Positions 42,293-52,058 of a stretch of 64,000 nucleotides of DNA are shown here, one piece after another (the first letter of the stretch is position 1; every line of letters starts with the position of its first letter). The notes below the pieces were generated by a model. It did no database searches and was not told the DNA's origin. It was given only the letters and a program-made list of their open reading frames with translations. Both the position numbers and the translations under genes were made by a program. Source of the DNA: Dehalococcoidales bacterium. GTDB lineage: Bacteria > Chloroflexota > Dehalococcoidia > Dehalococcoidales > UBA5627. The stretch is taken from positions 27,344 to 91,343 of the forward strand of contig JAQTUQ010000003.1 in assembly GCA_028707255.1 (NCBI GenBank), read 5' to 3'.

Positions 42293-43035
42293 TTCTGCAT
42301 TACTTTAAAGATAATCTCACCGTGGCAAACCTTGCTGTTAATCATACCGCCACTCTGATTGATTTTCCTTATTATGGCGTCGGGTATGATTACTTCAGCG
42401 CCGGCAATCATATCGGCGCCGTAGTCAAACAAAAGCTCGGACATTACTGTGCTTGGTCCCATTACAACCGTATACGCCTTGCTTTTTTGGGCAAGCGCAA
42501 GCAGCCGCTCCATGGATTTATTTATCAGAGTGGAACCTGTAATGACAAGCAAATCGCAATCGGGAATGACGTATTCGGCTGCCGAATCAGGCAATATTCC
42601 GTTTTTAGCGTCAAGCTGATAAGGGTCCAATTCAAGTACAATCATCTTTTTTGCGACTGCCTTTAAAGCATCCATAAAAGGAAATGCTCCCACCATTACT
42701 ACGTTCTTATCTTTACCTTTTTCAAGAACGAATCTGTCTGCGTTTAAATCGAGAAATTCTTTTTTAGGAGCTACCATTGAATTAATAGCTGCCACACCGA
42801 TACTCGCCTCCGTGAGATTCCACGATTTTGCATATCCGGCAAGTTCCAATGAGGACTTATCGGTCAGATTTCCCATATCTGTTACATAATTACCATGCTT
42901 TACCGGAATGCCATAGGTTTTAGCCAGCCCGCAGTACATTGCATTAACAGCCGTCCACGACACTCCAAGCGTAACGTTTTTTACCGGCGCATCGTTTTCT
43001 TTTACGGAAGAAATTAAATCATCAATCAATTTCAT
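42289..43035 (-). CDS. DUF364/DUF4213 putative heavy-metal chelation protein
   Basis: LGVSWTAVNAMYCGLA; VVMVGAFPFMDALK; LVITGSTLINKSMERLL; VMGPSTVMSELLFDYGADMIAGAEV. Internal ATG at 43035 preferred; track ORF extends to 43134. Confidence 0.82.
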   Translation of the reverse strand: MKLIDDLISSVKENDAPVKNVTLGVSWTAVNAMYCGLAKTYGIPVKHGNYVTDMGNLTDKSSLELAGYAKSWNLTEASIGVAAINSMVAPKKEFLDLNADRFVLEKGKDKNVVMVGAFPFMDALKAVAKKMIVLELDPYQLDAKNGILPDSAAEYVIPDCDLLVITGSTLINKSMERLLALAQKSKAYTVVMGPSTVMSELLFDYGADMIAGAEVIIPDAIIRKINQSGGMINSKVCHGEIIFKVMQK

Positions 43036-43054
43036 AGATAATTTCTTCCCGCTT

Positions 43055-43630
43055 CTATGCTTTAACCTTATAGTAAGCCCCGTAAAGGCAGGATTTGCAA
43101 TAGGGTCTTTCATCTTTAAATACGGCTCTGCCATCCATAACTCTTTCCCCGCATTTTGTGCATACTGCTTTCTCTTTGGGAGCGCCTGGGAGGTCGTTTT
43201 CGGGTATATCCACCTCTACTTTTTGCAGGAGCAGCAATTCTTCATCGGGCGTTTCCGATACTATTTTCAGTACCTCATCGACGGAAAGATTCTTGTCAAA
43301 ATCCTTGGTCGTAGTTACCCGGTATGCTTCGCCGGTCGATAATTTTACAAATGTAGCGGCGAATTTTCCGTAATCTACATATTTGAGAGACCTTTTGCCG
43401 AGTCCGCAGCCGCTTACTCCCTGCACGGCATCGGTCATGCAACGGTCGGTTTCTACATATACAATCAAATCCTTGTGTTTTTTTACATACGGGTCGAATC
43501 CCAGAACACGCATTGCCGCCAGCGAGGATTTGGTGCCCATAGCGATTCCGACGCAGACATGCCCGTGGAATTCTTCAATCTTTTTAACAAAATAATAAAA
43601 ATCCTCGATTTCTTTAGCGCTTACTGTCAT
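43055..43630 (-). CDS. FmdE family protein with C-terminal zinc-ribbon
   Basis: EEFHGHVCVGIAMGTKSSLAAM; DRCMTDAVQGVSGCGLGKRSL; CTKCGERVMDGRAVFKDERPYCKSC. Confidence 0.9.
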   Translation of the reverse strand: MTVSAKEIEDFYYFVKKIEEFHGHVCVGIAMGTKSSLAAMRVLGFDPYVKKHKDLIVYVETDRCMTDAVQGVSGCGLGKRSLKYVDYGKFAATFVKLSTGEAYRVTTTKDFDKNLSVDEVLKIVSETPDEELLLLQKVEVDIPENDLPGAPKEKAVCTKCGERVMDGRAVFKDERPYCKSCLYGAYYKVKA

Positions 43631-43667
43631 TAATAGATATCCCCTTTCATAATTAATAAATATATAG

Positions 43668-44453
43668 TTAATCGATTGGAACGCATATCTTGCGGTTTAT
43701 ATCCGAATCCAATTGTAATACTTTTACCTTAATGCCGTAAATATTATACAGGTTTTCCTCAGTTACCACTTCGTCGGGTATTCCGATTGCCAGAAATTTT
43801 CCGTCATTCATAATAGCCACCTTGTTTGCTACCAGGAAAACATGGTCAGGGAAATGCGAAGTCATAATCGACGGCAAACCGTTTTTCGTTATTTCTTTCA
43901 ATATATTTAAGAAGCGGTTTTGATTTCCGAAGTCCAGGTGCGAAGTCGGTTCGTCCAGCAGTAAAATCGATGATTTTTGCGCCAGGACGCGGGCAAACAT
44001 GACCATTTGTCTCTCACCGCCGCTGATATTGGTATACGGTCTTTCATGCAGGTGGTAGATATTAAGCTGGCGCAATGTTTCGCGGCATATTTCTATGTCC
44101 TTTTCCGATGGTGTGGACATTAACCCGATGTAAGCGGTTCTTCCCATGAGAACGGCATCCAGAACCGTATATGGAAATGTCGGTGCATGCAGTTGCGGAA
44201 TGTAGCCTATGTTTTTGGCGATTTCATGCCGTTTCATCTGCCCGATATTATGATTATCCACAATTATTTCGCCGCCGGTAATAGTCAGTAAATTGGCTAT
44301 GCATTTAAGCAGCGTTGTTTTTCCGCAACCGTTAGGGCCTAATATGCATAAATTGTCTCCATCGGATAGACTAAAACTGATTTCGTTGAATACATCGTCT
44401 TGACTGCCGAAGTATCTGAAAGAGGCATTATTAATTTCCAATTTTATACCCAT
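43668..44453 (-). CDS. ABC transporter ATP-binding protein (FecE/BtuD type)
   Basis: LGPNGCGKTTLLKCIANL Walker A; ISGGERQMVMFARVLAQKSSILLLDEPTSHLDFGNQ. Confidence 0.95.
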   Translation of the reverse strand: MGIKLEINNASFRYFGSQDDVFNEISFSLSDGDNLCILGPNGCGKTTLLKCIANLLTITGGEIIVDNHNIGQMKRHEIAKNIGYIPQLHAPTFPYTVLDAVLMGRTAYIGLMSTPSEKDIEICRETLRQLNIYHLHERPYTNISGGERQMVMFARVLAQKSSILLLDEPTSHLDFGNQNRFLNILKEITKNGLPSIMTSHFPDHVFLVANKVAIMNDGKFLAIGIPDEVVTEENLYNIYGIKVKVLQLDSDINRKICVPID

Positions 44454-45508
44454 CCCTGTTTCCCCTTTCTTATTAAATAGAGGAAGAACGGAACCCCGAC
44501 TATGGCAGTCAATATTCCGATTGGAATCTCGACGGACAGGGCAGTGCGGCAGATGTTATCTATAATTAACATATATATTCCGCCAAGAAGCGCCGAAACC
44601 GGTAACAGTTTTTTATTGCACGGCCCGACCAGCATTCTGCCGATATGCGGCATAACCAACCCTACCCAACCTATCATTCCGCTGATGGAAACAGCCGCGG
44701 CGGTTATCAGGCTGGCGCAAACAATTATTATCGCTCTTAACTGAGTGGTATTTACTCCCAGCGCTTTAGCCTCTTCTTCTCCCATAGACAGGACATTGAT
44801 ACGCCAGCGAATGAGCATAAGAACCGTAATGCCCACTAGGATGATAACGGCTACCGTAATCAGGTCTTTCATATATATCGAGTTAAGGCTTCCCATCAAC
44901 CAAAAAACGATTTCGGGCAATTCATCTTCAGGGTCTGCCATATACTGCATAAGGGAAGTCAGCGCAGAAAATAAAGCTCCGATTGCCATACCCGCCAAAA
45001 CCAGTGTAAGCGTCGGATTTCCCCTGACACGACTGCTTATCAACCATGATATGACCACGGCTAAAATGGCTACTCCGAAAGCGCTGATTTGAATAACCGC
45101 CGGATTACCTGAAATTACGATTGCCAGGGCAGCTCCGAATCCTGCTCCCGAAGTTACGCCGAGTATCTGAGGAGAAACCAGCGGGTTGCGAAATAGACCC
45201 TGAAAGGAAGCTCCGGCAGTCGCCAGCGCCGCACCGATCAGTATCGCCGCCAGGATACGCGGGAGCCTGATGTCAAAAATTACCGTTTCCATAATATCCG
45301 GCCAGGTGGGCGTTATCGGGAATATTTTGGAGAGAAAAATCTGGGTTACCTGGGCTGGGGAGATACCGTATCTCCCCAGCCAAAAGGATATTACGAACAG
45401 TATTATCAGCGATATGAACAGGCTAAGTGTTATCGTCGGTGTCTTCTTCCAGAAGGAAACCGGCTTTTTTAAATCCTCTTTGCATTTGGTATCTTTTCGG
45501 GTTGTCAT
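44444..45508 (-). CDS. FecCD/BtuC family ABC permease
   Basis: DIRLPRILAAILIGAALATAGASFQGLFRNPLVSPQILGVTSGAGFGAAL; GMIGWVGLVMPHIGRMLVGP. Confidence 0.96.
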   Translation of the reverse strand: MTTRKDTKCKEDLKKPVSFWKKTPTITLSLFISLIILFVISFWLGRYGISPAQVTQIFLSKIFPITPTWPDIMETVIFDIRLPRILAAILIGAALATAGASFQGLFRNPLVSPQILGVTSGAGFGAALAIVISGNPAVIQISAFGVAILAVVISWLISSRVRGNPTLTLVLAGMAIGALFSALTSLMQYMADPEDELPEIVFWLMGSLNSIYMKDLITVAVIILVGITVLMLIRWRINVLSMGEEEAKALGVNTTQLRAIIIVCASLITAAAVSISGMIGWVGLVMPHIGRMLVGPCNKKLLPVSALLGGIYMLIIDNICRTALSVEIPIGILTAIVGVPFFLYLIRKGKQGWV

Positions 45509-45544
45509 TTATTTTTCTTTAATGTTTGATTTGTCGTCGTGGCG

Positions 45545-46773
45545 TTAAGCTGTATTGATTGTGTTTGTCATCAAGGCTTCGTAATCGGCATCGGTCAGGT
45601 TATAGTGATAAAAATCAAGGTAAAATTCCTGTACTTTGGCTTTTAGGTCGAGGTCTGAGCAAAACTGGGGATAAAGCGTTTGAATCATCCAGTAGATGCC
45701 GACAATTTCATTCATTCCCGGAGGTCCGTCGAACCACGAAAACGGATTGTTCGGTCTCAGGTAAACCCGTCCGTCTTTGACAGCCTGTAAGTTAGCCCAT
45801 ACCGGGTCTGAAAGTATCTGCTCATACAGAGTTGCGTCTGCAGCCCTGCCGATTATAATAATATCCGGGTTCCATATAAGTATTTGTTCCATTGAAACCG
45901 ATGTCATACCGTATCCGGTCTGGTCTTCGACGACAGCGACATTCAACCCGCCGCAAAAATCGATTAGTTCGGTATGCTGCGAACCGGATGGGTCGGTACT
46001 CAATCCACCGTCTCCTTCGGCATAGTATACGGTGACCTTATCTCCCTCGGAGATGTTGGCTAAGACAGAGATTACATAATCTACGGCCTCATTATAGTAA
46101 TCAATCAGTTTTTGTGCCTGTTCTTCGGCATTCAATATATCTCCCATTCTTGTGATTGAAGCTGGCATGGTGTCGTAAGTATCGAAAACATTTATGCAAA
46201 CAACCGGTATACTACCGAATTTGTCCTGTCTTTCTTCTACAGTAGCTGCATCACTGGCAAATATTATATCCGGTTCAAGCGCTATAAACGTTTCGTAATT
46301 ACCCGTATTTTTGCCGTACCATCCTCCGACAACTGGTAAACTTGCGTATTGGGTATCGTAATATTCGGCTCCTCCGTGCTGTTGGGAAGGAAGCACCAAC
46401 CTCCCAGTTTTTCAGGAGCCAACATATATACAAGAATGCATTCGACAGGCCCGCAACAGAGAACCTTATTGATTGTCACCGGTATTTCGACTGTTCTGCC
46501 GGCGTCATCGATAATAGTCCTGGTAGTTGCTTCCGCTGTGATTGTTTCTGTGGTAGTCAGTATTTCAGTTAGGGTACTGGTAGCTGTGCTGGTTTCGGTT
46601 ATGGTCTCGGTTACGGTTGAGGAATTGGAGATAGTGTTTATTTGCGTGGTCGTTTTTGTAGTAGTATTCGTTACTGTAGTTGTCTGTGCTTCCTTGCATC
46701 CGGCGAGAGAAAAGAGCAGTGAAGCGGAGATAACCAGAGTAAACAGGATGGAAACTATTTTGTTTACCTTCAT
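45545..46773 (-). pseudogene. ABC transporter substrate-binding lipoprotein (FecB/BtuF type), split by an apparent frameshift near 46380-46399
   Basis: N-terminal ORF 46282-46773 (LAGCKEAQ lipobox, Thr-rich linker, RTIIDDAGRTVEIPVTINKVLCCGPVECILVYMLAPEKLGGW) and C-terminal ORF 45545-46399 (LPVVGGWYGKNTGNYETFIALEPDIIFASDA) are consecutive parts of one protein in different frames. Confidence 0.82.
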
Positions 46774-46979
46774 AATTTAGTTGTCTCCTTTCATTGAATT
46801 TATTAATTTATACAATGCAATATATTAGAATGGATATAACAATATGATTTAAATAAGGCAACATCGTAATATCGCCTGAGATGTAAACCGTGTGATTAAT
46901 AAATCAATTATGACATAAATATACCTCCTCATAGATGTGATTAGAAAAAGAATTAAATTAATATAACGCCTAAGACGGT

Positions 46980-47008
46980 ATATTAGCAACAATATACTGA
47001 TATGTCAA
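46980..47008 (-). promoter_or_regulatory. Putative sigma-70 promoter of the ABC/DUF364/methyltransferase operon
   Basis: Reverse strand: TTGACA (47008-47003), 17-nt spacer, TAATAT (46985-46980). Confidence 0.75.
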
Positions 47009-47101
47009 GAAGTTTTGGTGGGATAAATTCGTATCAAAATTTGAAGCTGGTCATTAATTATGAATGTAATCCATAGTCCTACAAGGAATGTATCAATAAA
47101 C

Positions 47102-47130
47102 TTGACGTCGTTGAAATATTATTGTAATAT
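47102..47130 (+). promoter_or_regulatory. Putative sigma-70 promoter of the hdr-mvh operon
   Basis: TTGACG (47102-47107), 17-nt spacer, TAATAT (47125-47130). Confidence 0.7.
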
Positions 47131-47269
47131 TCAGTGATATTTATACTCAATCAATATAATGCGAATATTTACCGAATAGTAAGAGTATTCATATTGATTT
47201 ACAGAACTGCAGATTTATTAAGTATTGTTTAAGGACGAAACCGGTTAATAAATTATGAGGGGGAGTTTC

Positions 47270-47830
47270 ATGGGAAAAACTCAGGCTATGAATTTTGTAA
47301 ACGAGGTTAGTCAGGTTCCCGGTGGTGAAGGAGTAAATCTATGTATGCAGTGCGGTACGTGTACTGCTTCATGCCCAAGCGCTAAGATATGGGAGTTTAC
47401 CCCTTCGGAGATAATTGCCATGGTAAGGGCAGACATGCGCGATGAAGTTCTGTCAAGCAGTTCAATGTGGTGTTGCCTTTCCTGTTATTCATGTACTGTT
47501 CGTTGCCCCAGGGATGTTAAGCCTACAAACCTGTTTCACTCTCTGGAATCTCTGGCGATTAAGCATGGGTATAAACCCCAAAATACCAATACTCCGGCCA
47601 TGTACAACAGCTTCGTAAAATCGATTAAAAAGAACGGTAGAGTGAGCGAATTCAACATGATGATGGGGTATTACCTGTCCACGAATCCCTTTGCGGCGTT
47701 GGGTATGATGTCGGTGGCATGGAACCTGTTGTCGCATGGGCGTATGCCGTTGTCGGCAAGGAAAATAAAGGGTAAAAATGACCTGGATAAAATAATTAAA
47801 AAACTTGAAGATATCAGAGGTGATCAATGA
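47270..47830 (+). CDS. hdrC: Heterodisulfide reductase subunit C-like (HdrC)
   Basis: CMQCGTCTASCPSAKIW and CCLSCYSCTVRCPRDVKPTNLF [4Fe-4S] motifs; ATG 47270 preceded by GGGGAG, track start 47255 less likely. Confidence 0.92.
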   Translation: MGKTQAMNFVNEVSQVPGGEGVNLCMQCGTCTASCPSAKIWEFTPSEIIAMVRADMRDEVLSSSSMWCCLSCYSCTVRCPRDVKPTNLFHSLESLAIKHGYKPQNTNTPAMYNSFVKSIKKNGRVSEFNMMMGYYLSTNPFAALGMMSVAWNLLSHGRMPLSARKIKGKNDLDKIIKKLEDIRGDQ

Positions 47831-48696
47831 AGAGCTATACGTATTACCCGGGCTGTTCATCGGAAGCTACCGCAGTAGGATTGGATATATCCGCACGGTC
47901 CGTAGCGGAAGCTCTGGGGATGGAATTAAAGGAACTTGAAGACTGGAATTGTTGCGGTTCGACTCCTTACGGTTCGTTGGATGAACTGGAAGCCATAGTA
48001 GTTGCAGCGCGGAATCTGGCTCTTGCGGAAAAAACCGGACTGGATCTTGTTACTCCGTGCAGTGCATGCTTTGTAACCTTGAATAAAGCCAGAGTTCATA
48101 TGATGGAGAAGCCGCAGTTAAAAGCTAAGGTTAACGAAGCTTTGGCGGCTGCAAATCTTGAATATAAAGGTACTGTGAAAGTCAGGTTGCTAATCGAAGC
48201 TTTAATGGCGGACATAACCACGCAACAAATAGCAGCTAAAGTTAAAAATCCGTTAAAAGGATTGAAAATTGCGCCTTATACAGGGTGTCAGGAAGTCCGT
48301 CCGAGGTTTGGATTCGACCATCCCGAAAATCCGGTTGCTCTAGATTCGATTGTCGAAGTGCTTGGTGCTGAAGTGGTGCCGTATCCGTCTAAATGTAAAT
48401 GCTGCGGTGGTTCGGCGGTAATAGCAGAGGAGGGTCTTACTCTGGAATTAATGTATAGATTGCTTGATGACGCTACTAAAAACGGAGCGCAATGTATCGT
48501 AACTCCGTGTCCGCTGTGCCAGATGAACCTGGATGCATATCAGGGGAAAGTAAACAGCAAGTTCAATGCAAAATTTAATTTACCGGTATTATTTGTTACC
48601 CAGCTTATCGGTGTTGCCCTCGGATTGAAGGGAGACAAATTGGGCTTGAATAAAAATATTATTAACCCAAATAAAGTCCTGGCGAAATATCTTTAA
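47827..48696 (+). CDS. hdrB: Heterodisulfide reductase subunit B-like (HdrB)
   Basis: Two CCG-type motifs: YYPGCSSEA..WNCCGS..CSACF and YTGCQEVRP..KCKCCGGSAV..CPLC; overlaps hdrC stop. Confidence 0.95.
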   Translation: MKSYTYYPGCSSEATAVGLDISARSVAEALGMELKELEDWNCCGSTPYGSLDELEAIVVAARNLALAEKTGLDLVTPCSACFVTLNKARVHMMEKPQLKAKVNEALAAANLEYKGTVKVRLLIEALMADITTQQIAAKVKNPLKGLKIAPYTGCQEVRPRFGFDHPENPVALDSIVEVLGAEVVPYPSKCKCCGGSAVIAEEGLTLELMYRLLDDATKNGAQCIVTPCPLCQMNLDAYQGKVNSKFNAKFNLPVLFVTQLIGVALGLKGDKLGLNKNIINPNKVLAKYL

Positions 48697-48710
48697 AGGA
48701 GAGCGTAACG

Positions 48711-51700
48711 ATGGAAGAAGTAAGAATCGGTGTATATGTATGTAATTGCGGCGCCAATATCGCCGGAACTGTTGATACCAAGCAAGTAACCGAATATGCA
48801 CAGGGCTTGGATTCGGTAGTTGTAGCGCGCAATTATAAATATATGTGTTCTGATCCTGGTCAGAACCTGATAAAAGACGATATAAAGGAAAAGAAACTCA
48901 ACAGGGTGGTGGTGGCTGCATGTTCTCCGAGGATGCATGAACCGACTTTCCGTCGAGCTGTGCAGGACGCAGGTATCAATCAATACTATTTCCAGATGGC
49001 AAATATACGCGAACAGTGTTCCTGGGTACACGAGAATAAGGAAATGGCTACCGAAAAAGCCAAAGCATTGGTGGAAGCCGCTGTGCGTCGTGTGAAATAT
49101 CATGAACCTCTGCAAACAAAGGAAGTTGCAGTTAATCCGAATGTAATGGTCGTTGGTGGTGGTATTGCCGGGATTCAGGCGGCTGTGGAGATTGCCGACG
49201 CCGGTAAAAAAGTATATCTGGTAGAAAAAGAACCCAGTATCGGCGGGCACATGGCGATGTTCGATAAGACATTTCCGACACTGGATTGCGCCGCCTGTAT
49301 TCTGACTCCGAAGATGACTACTGTTGGGCAACATCCGAATATCAATCTTTTAAGCTATAGCGAAGTTGAAGAAGTTTCCGGTTTTGTCGGAAATTTTAAG
49401 GCAAAAATTAAAAGAAAAGCGCGCTATGTAGATGAAAACAAGTGTACCAGTTGCGGCGAATGCATTAAAGTCTGTCCGGTACATGTAGATAATGAATTCG
49501 ATGTCGGTTTGAGCCAACGCAGCGCTACTTATATTCAATCTCCTTATGCCGTGCCCAATAAAGCTGTTATCGATAAAAAAGGGTATTCTCCATGTCGTGT
49601 AGCATGCCCTGCAGGGGTTAATGCCCACGGCTATATCGCATTGATATCGCAGGGTAAGTTTAAAGAATCGCTGGAATTGATCCGCGAATCGATTCCGCTG
49701 GCAGGGGTTGTCGGCAGGGTGTGTTATCATCCTTGCGAATTCGAGTGTGAGAGGGGAAGTGTTGATGAATCATTAATGATACGTAATCTAAAAAGATTTG
49801 TCGCTGATTATGAAATGAAAGTCGGCAGGGAAAAGGCAACCCCCATTGAGAAAATTTACAGTGACAGGATAGCAGTAATCGGTTCGGGTCCTTCTGGTAT
49901 TGCCTGCGCTTATGATCTGGCAAAGAAAGGCTATCCGGTAACCATATTCGAAGCATTGAATGAGCCCGGTGGATTAATGCGTTATGGTATTCCCGAATAT
50001 CGTCTGCCGAAAGCTGTTTTAGATAATGAGATAGCATATATTAAAGAGATAGGTATAGACATAAAAACAAATTCACCTGTAACAGATTTGGGCTCTTTGT
50101 TCAGGGAAGGATATAAGGCTATTTTCGTGGGGACCGGTGCAGGGAAAAGCCAGAAACCGAATATTCCCGGAGCGGAAAATCCGGGTGTCTTAACAGCCCT
50201 TGATTTTCTGAAGAGGGTTAAATCAGGAGAGAAGGTTTCGATAGGGAAAAATGTAGCTATTATAGGCGGTGGTAATGCAGCAATCGATGCCGCAAGGGTT
50301 GCGTGGAGACTCGGGGCTGAACAGGTGACCATTATATATCGTCGTTCCAAAGTAGAGATGCCGGCTGTAGCAAAAGAGGTTGAAGAGGGCGAAGCGGAAG
50401 GGATAAAGATTCAATTTCAGTCATCACCTACTAAAATAATAGTCAATGAAAACAAAGTAGTTGGTATCGAGTGTATTCACATGCATTTGGGAGAAGAGGA
50501 TGAAAGCGGCAGAAAAAGCCCGATACCCGAAAAGGGTTCGGAATTTGTTATAAATACAGATACAGTTATAGCTGCGATCGGACAGGCAATAGATAAGGCA
50601 GAGTTACCCAAGGAATTGGGGTTTTCGCCTTGGGGAAATTTATCGGTGGATCCTGTCACCCTAGAAACAAATATATCAGGAGTTTTTGCGGGGGGTGATG
50701 TTGTGGCTGGTCCTGAAGATGTAATTGCTGCTATCGCAGCTGGCAAAGAAGCCGCGGAAAGTATAGATAGATATATATGCGGTGATGATATGCGCGAAGG
50801 TAGGGATAAACAGATTAACCGGGTTAAAAATGTTAATAAGGATAAAATTATATTTAAACCTAGAGTTGAAATGCAGTCACTTGACTTAAGTAAAAGACAG
50901 GGCTCTTTTGACGAAGTAGATATTGGTTATGATGAAAATAGGGCAATTGAAGAAGCCAAGCGCTGCCTGAATTGTGCTGTTTGCTCTGAATGTATGTTAT
51001 GCGTAAAAGCCTGCGAACCCGATGCAATAAACCATAATATGCAGGAGCAGACACTTGAAGTTGAGGTTGGTTCAATTATTGTTGCCACCGGATTCCAGCA
51101 GTTCGATCCTGAGGTCATGTACACATATGGATATAACAGGTTTGATGATGTTTTAACAGGTCTTGAATTCGAAAGGCTTTCGAATGCATCAGGTCCTACG
51201 GATGGTGTTGTTATCAAGAAAAACGGAGAGAAACCGAAGAGTGTAGCTATATTACACTGTGTAGGAAGCCGTGATGAGAATTATCACAAGTATTGCTCGC
51301 GTGTATGCTGTATGTATTCATTGAAATATGCCCATCTCTTGAAGGAAAAATTGCCCGATGCCGATGTTTACCAGTTGTATATTGATATGCGCTGTCCGGG
51401 CTCCGGTTATGAAGAATTCTATCTGAGATTACAGGAAGAAGGAGTCAATTTCATAAGAGGCCGTGCGGCTGAGATAACCGATACTGCCGAAACACCCGAA
51501 GAAAAAGACAAGCTTGTCGTCTTGTGTGAGGATACTCTGGTACGCAAAAAGAGGCGATTGCCGGTAGACATGGTAATTTTAAGCTGTGCTATGGAACCGG
51601 GCGAAGGTTCGGCACAAATCGGCAAAGTACTGTCGATAAGTAAAAAAGCTGACGGGTTCTTCCTTGAAAAACATCCGAAACTGGATCCTGTTTCTACAAT

Positions 51701-52058
51701 GACCGATGGTATCTTTATAGTCGGTTGTTGCCAGGGGCCTAAGGATATCCCCGATACTGTTGCCCAAGCCTCTGCAGCTGCGGCAAGAGCACTGGCAATG
51801 ATTAGCAAAAACAAGGTGGAAATTGAGGCAGCTACATCGGAAATCATCGAGGAATTATGTTCCGGATGCAGGATTTGTAATGCCTTGTGTCCCTATAGCG
51901 CAATCACCTTTAACGAGCAGAAAGGTGTATCCGAAATTAACCAGGTTCTCTGTAAGGCATGCGGTGTTTGCGTATCCGCCTGTCCAAGCGATGCTATCAA
52001 GGGCAATCATTTTACTACGAAACAGCTTATGGCTGAAATTGAGGGGGTGTTAGCATGA
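48711..52058 (+). CDS. hdrA: HdrA-like protein with inserted GltD/NfnB-like NAD(P)-FAD oxidoreductase module
   Basis: HdrA N-term VYVCNCGANIAG..GGGIAGIQAAVEIADAGKKVYLVEKEPSIGGHMAMFDKTFPTLDCAACILTPKM; GltD-like VACPAGVNAHGYIALISQGKF..CYHPCEFECERGSVDE..IGSGPSGIACAYDLAKKGYPVTIFEA..GGGNAAIDAARVAWRLGA; C-terminal ferredoxin motifs. Confidence 0.93.
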   Translation: MEEVRIGVYVCNCGANIAGTVDTKQVTEYAQGLDSVVVARNYKYMCSDPGQNLIKDDIKEKKLNRVVVAACSPRMHEPTFRRAVQDAGINQYYFQMANIREQCSWVHENKEMATEKAKALVEAAVRRVKYHEPLQTKEVAVNPNVMVVGGGIAGIQAAVEIADAGKKVYLVEKEPSIGGHMAMFDKTFPTLDCAACILTPKMTTVGQHPNINLLSYSEVEEVSGFVGNFKAKIKRKARYVDENKCTSCGECIKVCPVHVDNEFDVGLSQRSATYIQSPYAVPNKAVIDKKGYSPCRVACPAGVNAHGYIALISQGKFKESLELIRESIPLAGVVGRVCYHPCEFECERGSVDESLMIRNLKRFVADYEMKVGREKATPIEKIYSDRIAVIGSGPSGIACAYDLAKKGYPVTIFEALNEPGGLMRYGIPEYRLPKAVLDNEIAYIKEIGIDIKTNSPVTDLGSLFREGYKAIFVGTGAGKSQKPNIPGAENPGVLTALDFLKRVKSGEKVSIGKNVAIIGGGNAAIDAARVAWRLGAEQVTIIYRRSKVEMPAVAKEVEEGEAEGIKIQFQSSPTKIIVNENKVVGIECIHMHLGEEDESGRKSPIPEKGSEFVINTDTVIAAIGQAIDKAELPKELGFSPWGNLSVDPVTLETNISGVFAGGDVVAGPEDVIAAIAAGKEAAESIDRYICGDDMREGRDKQINRVKNVNKDKIIFKPRVEMQSLDLSKRQGSFDEVDIGYDENRAIEEAKRCLNCAVCSECMLCVKACEPDAINHNMQEQTLEVEVGSIIVATGFQQFDPEVMYTYGYNRFDDVLTGLEFERLSNASGPTDGVVIKKNGEKPKSVAILHCVGSRDENYHKYCSRVCCMYSLKYAHLLKEKLPDADVYQLYIDMRCPGSGYEEFYLRLQEEGVNFIRGRAAEITDTAETPEEKDKLVVLCEDTLVRKKRRLPVDMVILSCAMEPGEGSAQIGKVLSISKKADGFFLEKHPKLDPVSTMTDGIFIVGCCQGPKDIPDTVAQASAAAARALAMISKNKVEIEAATSEIIEELCSGCRICNALCPYSAITFNEQKGVSEINQVLCKACGVCVSACPSDAIKGNHFTTKQLMAEIEGVLA

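Noticed and set aside
46774-47000. Cobalamin or molybdenum-cofactor riboswitch upstream of the ABC operon
   Set aside because: No B12-box or Moco-type core seen; only the promoter and mini-ORF are supported.
47131-47269. Search for a sigma-54 promoter upstream of hdrC
   Set aside because: No GG-N10-GC with surrounding consensus; a TTGACG-N17-TAATAT sigma-70-type promoter is present instead at 47102-47130.
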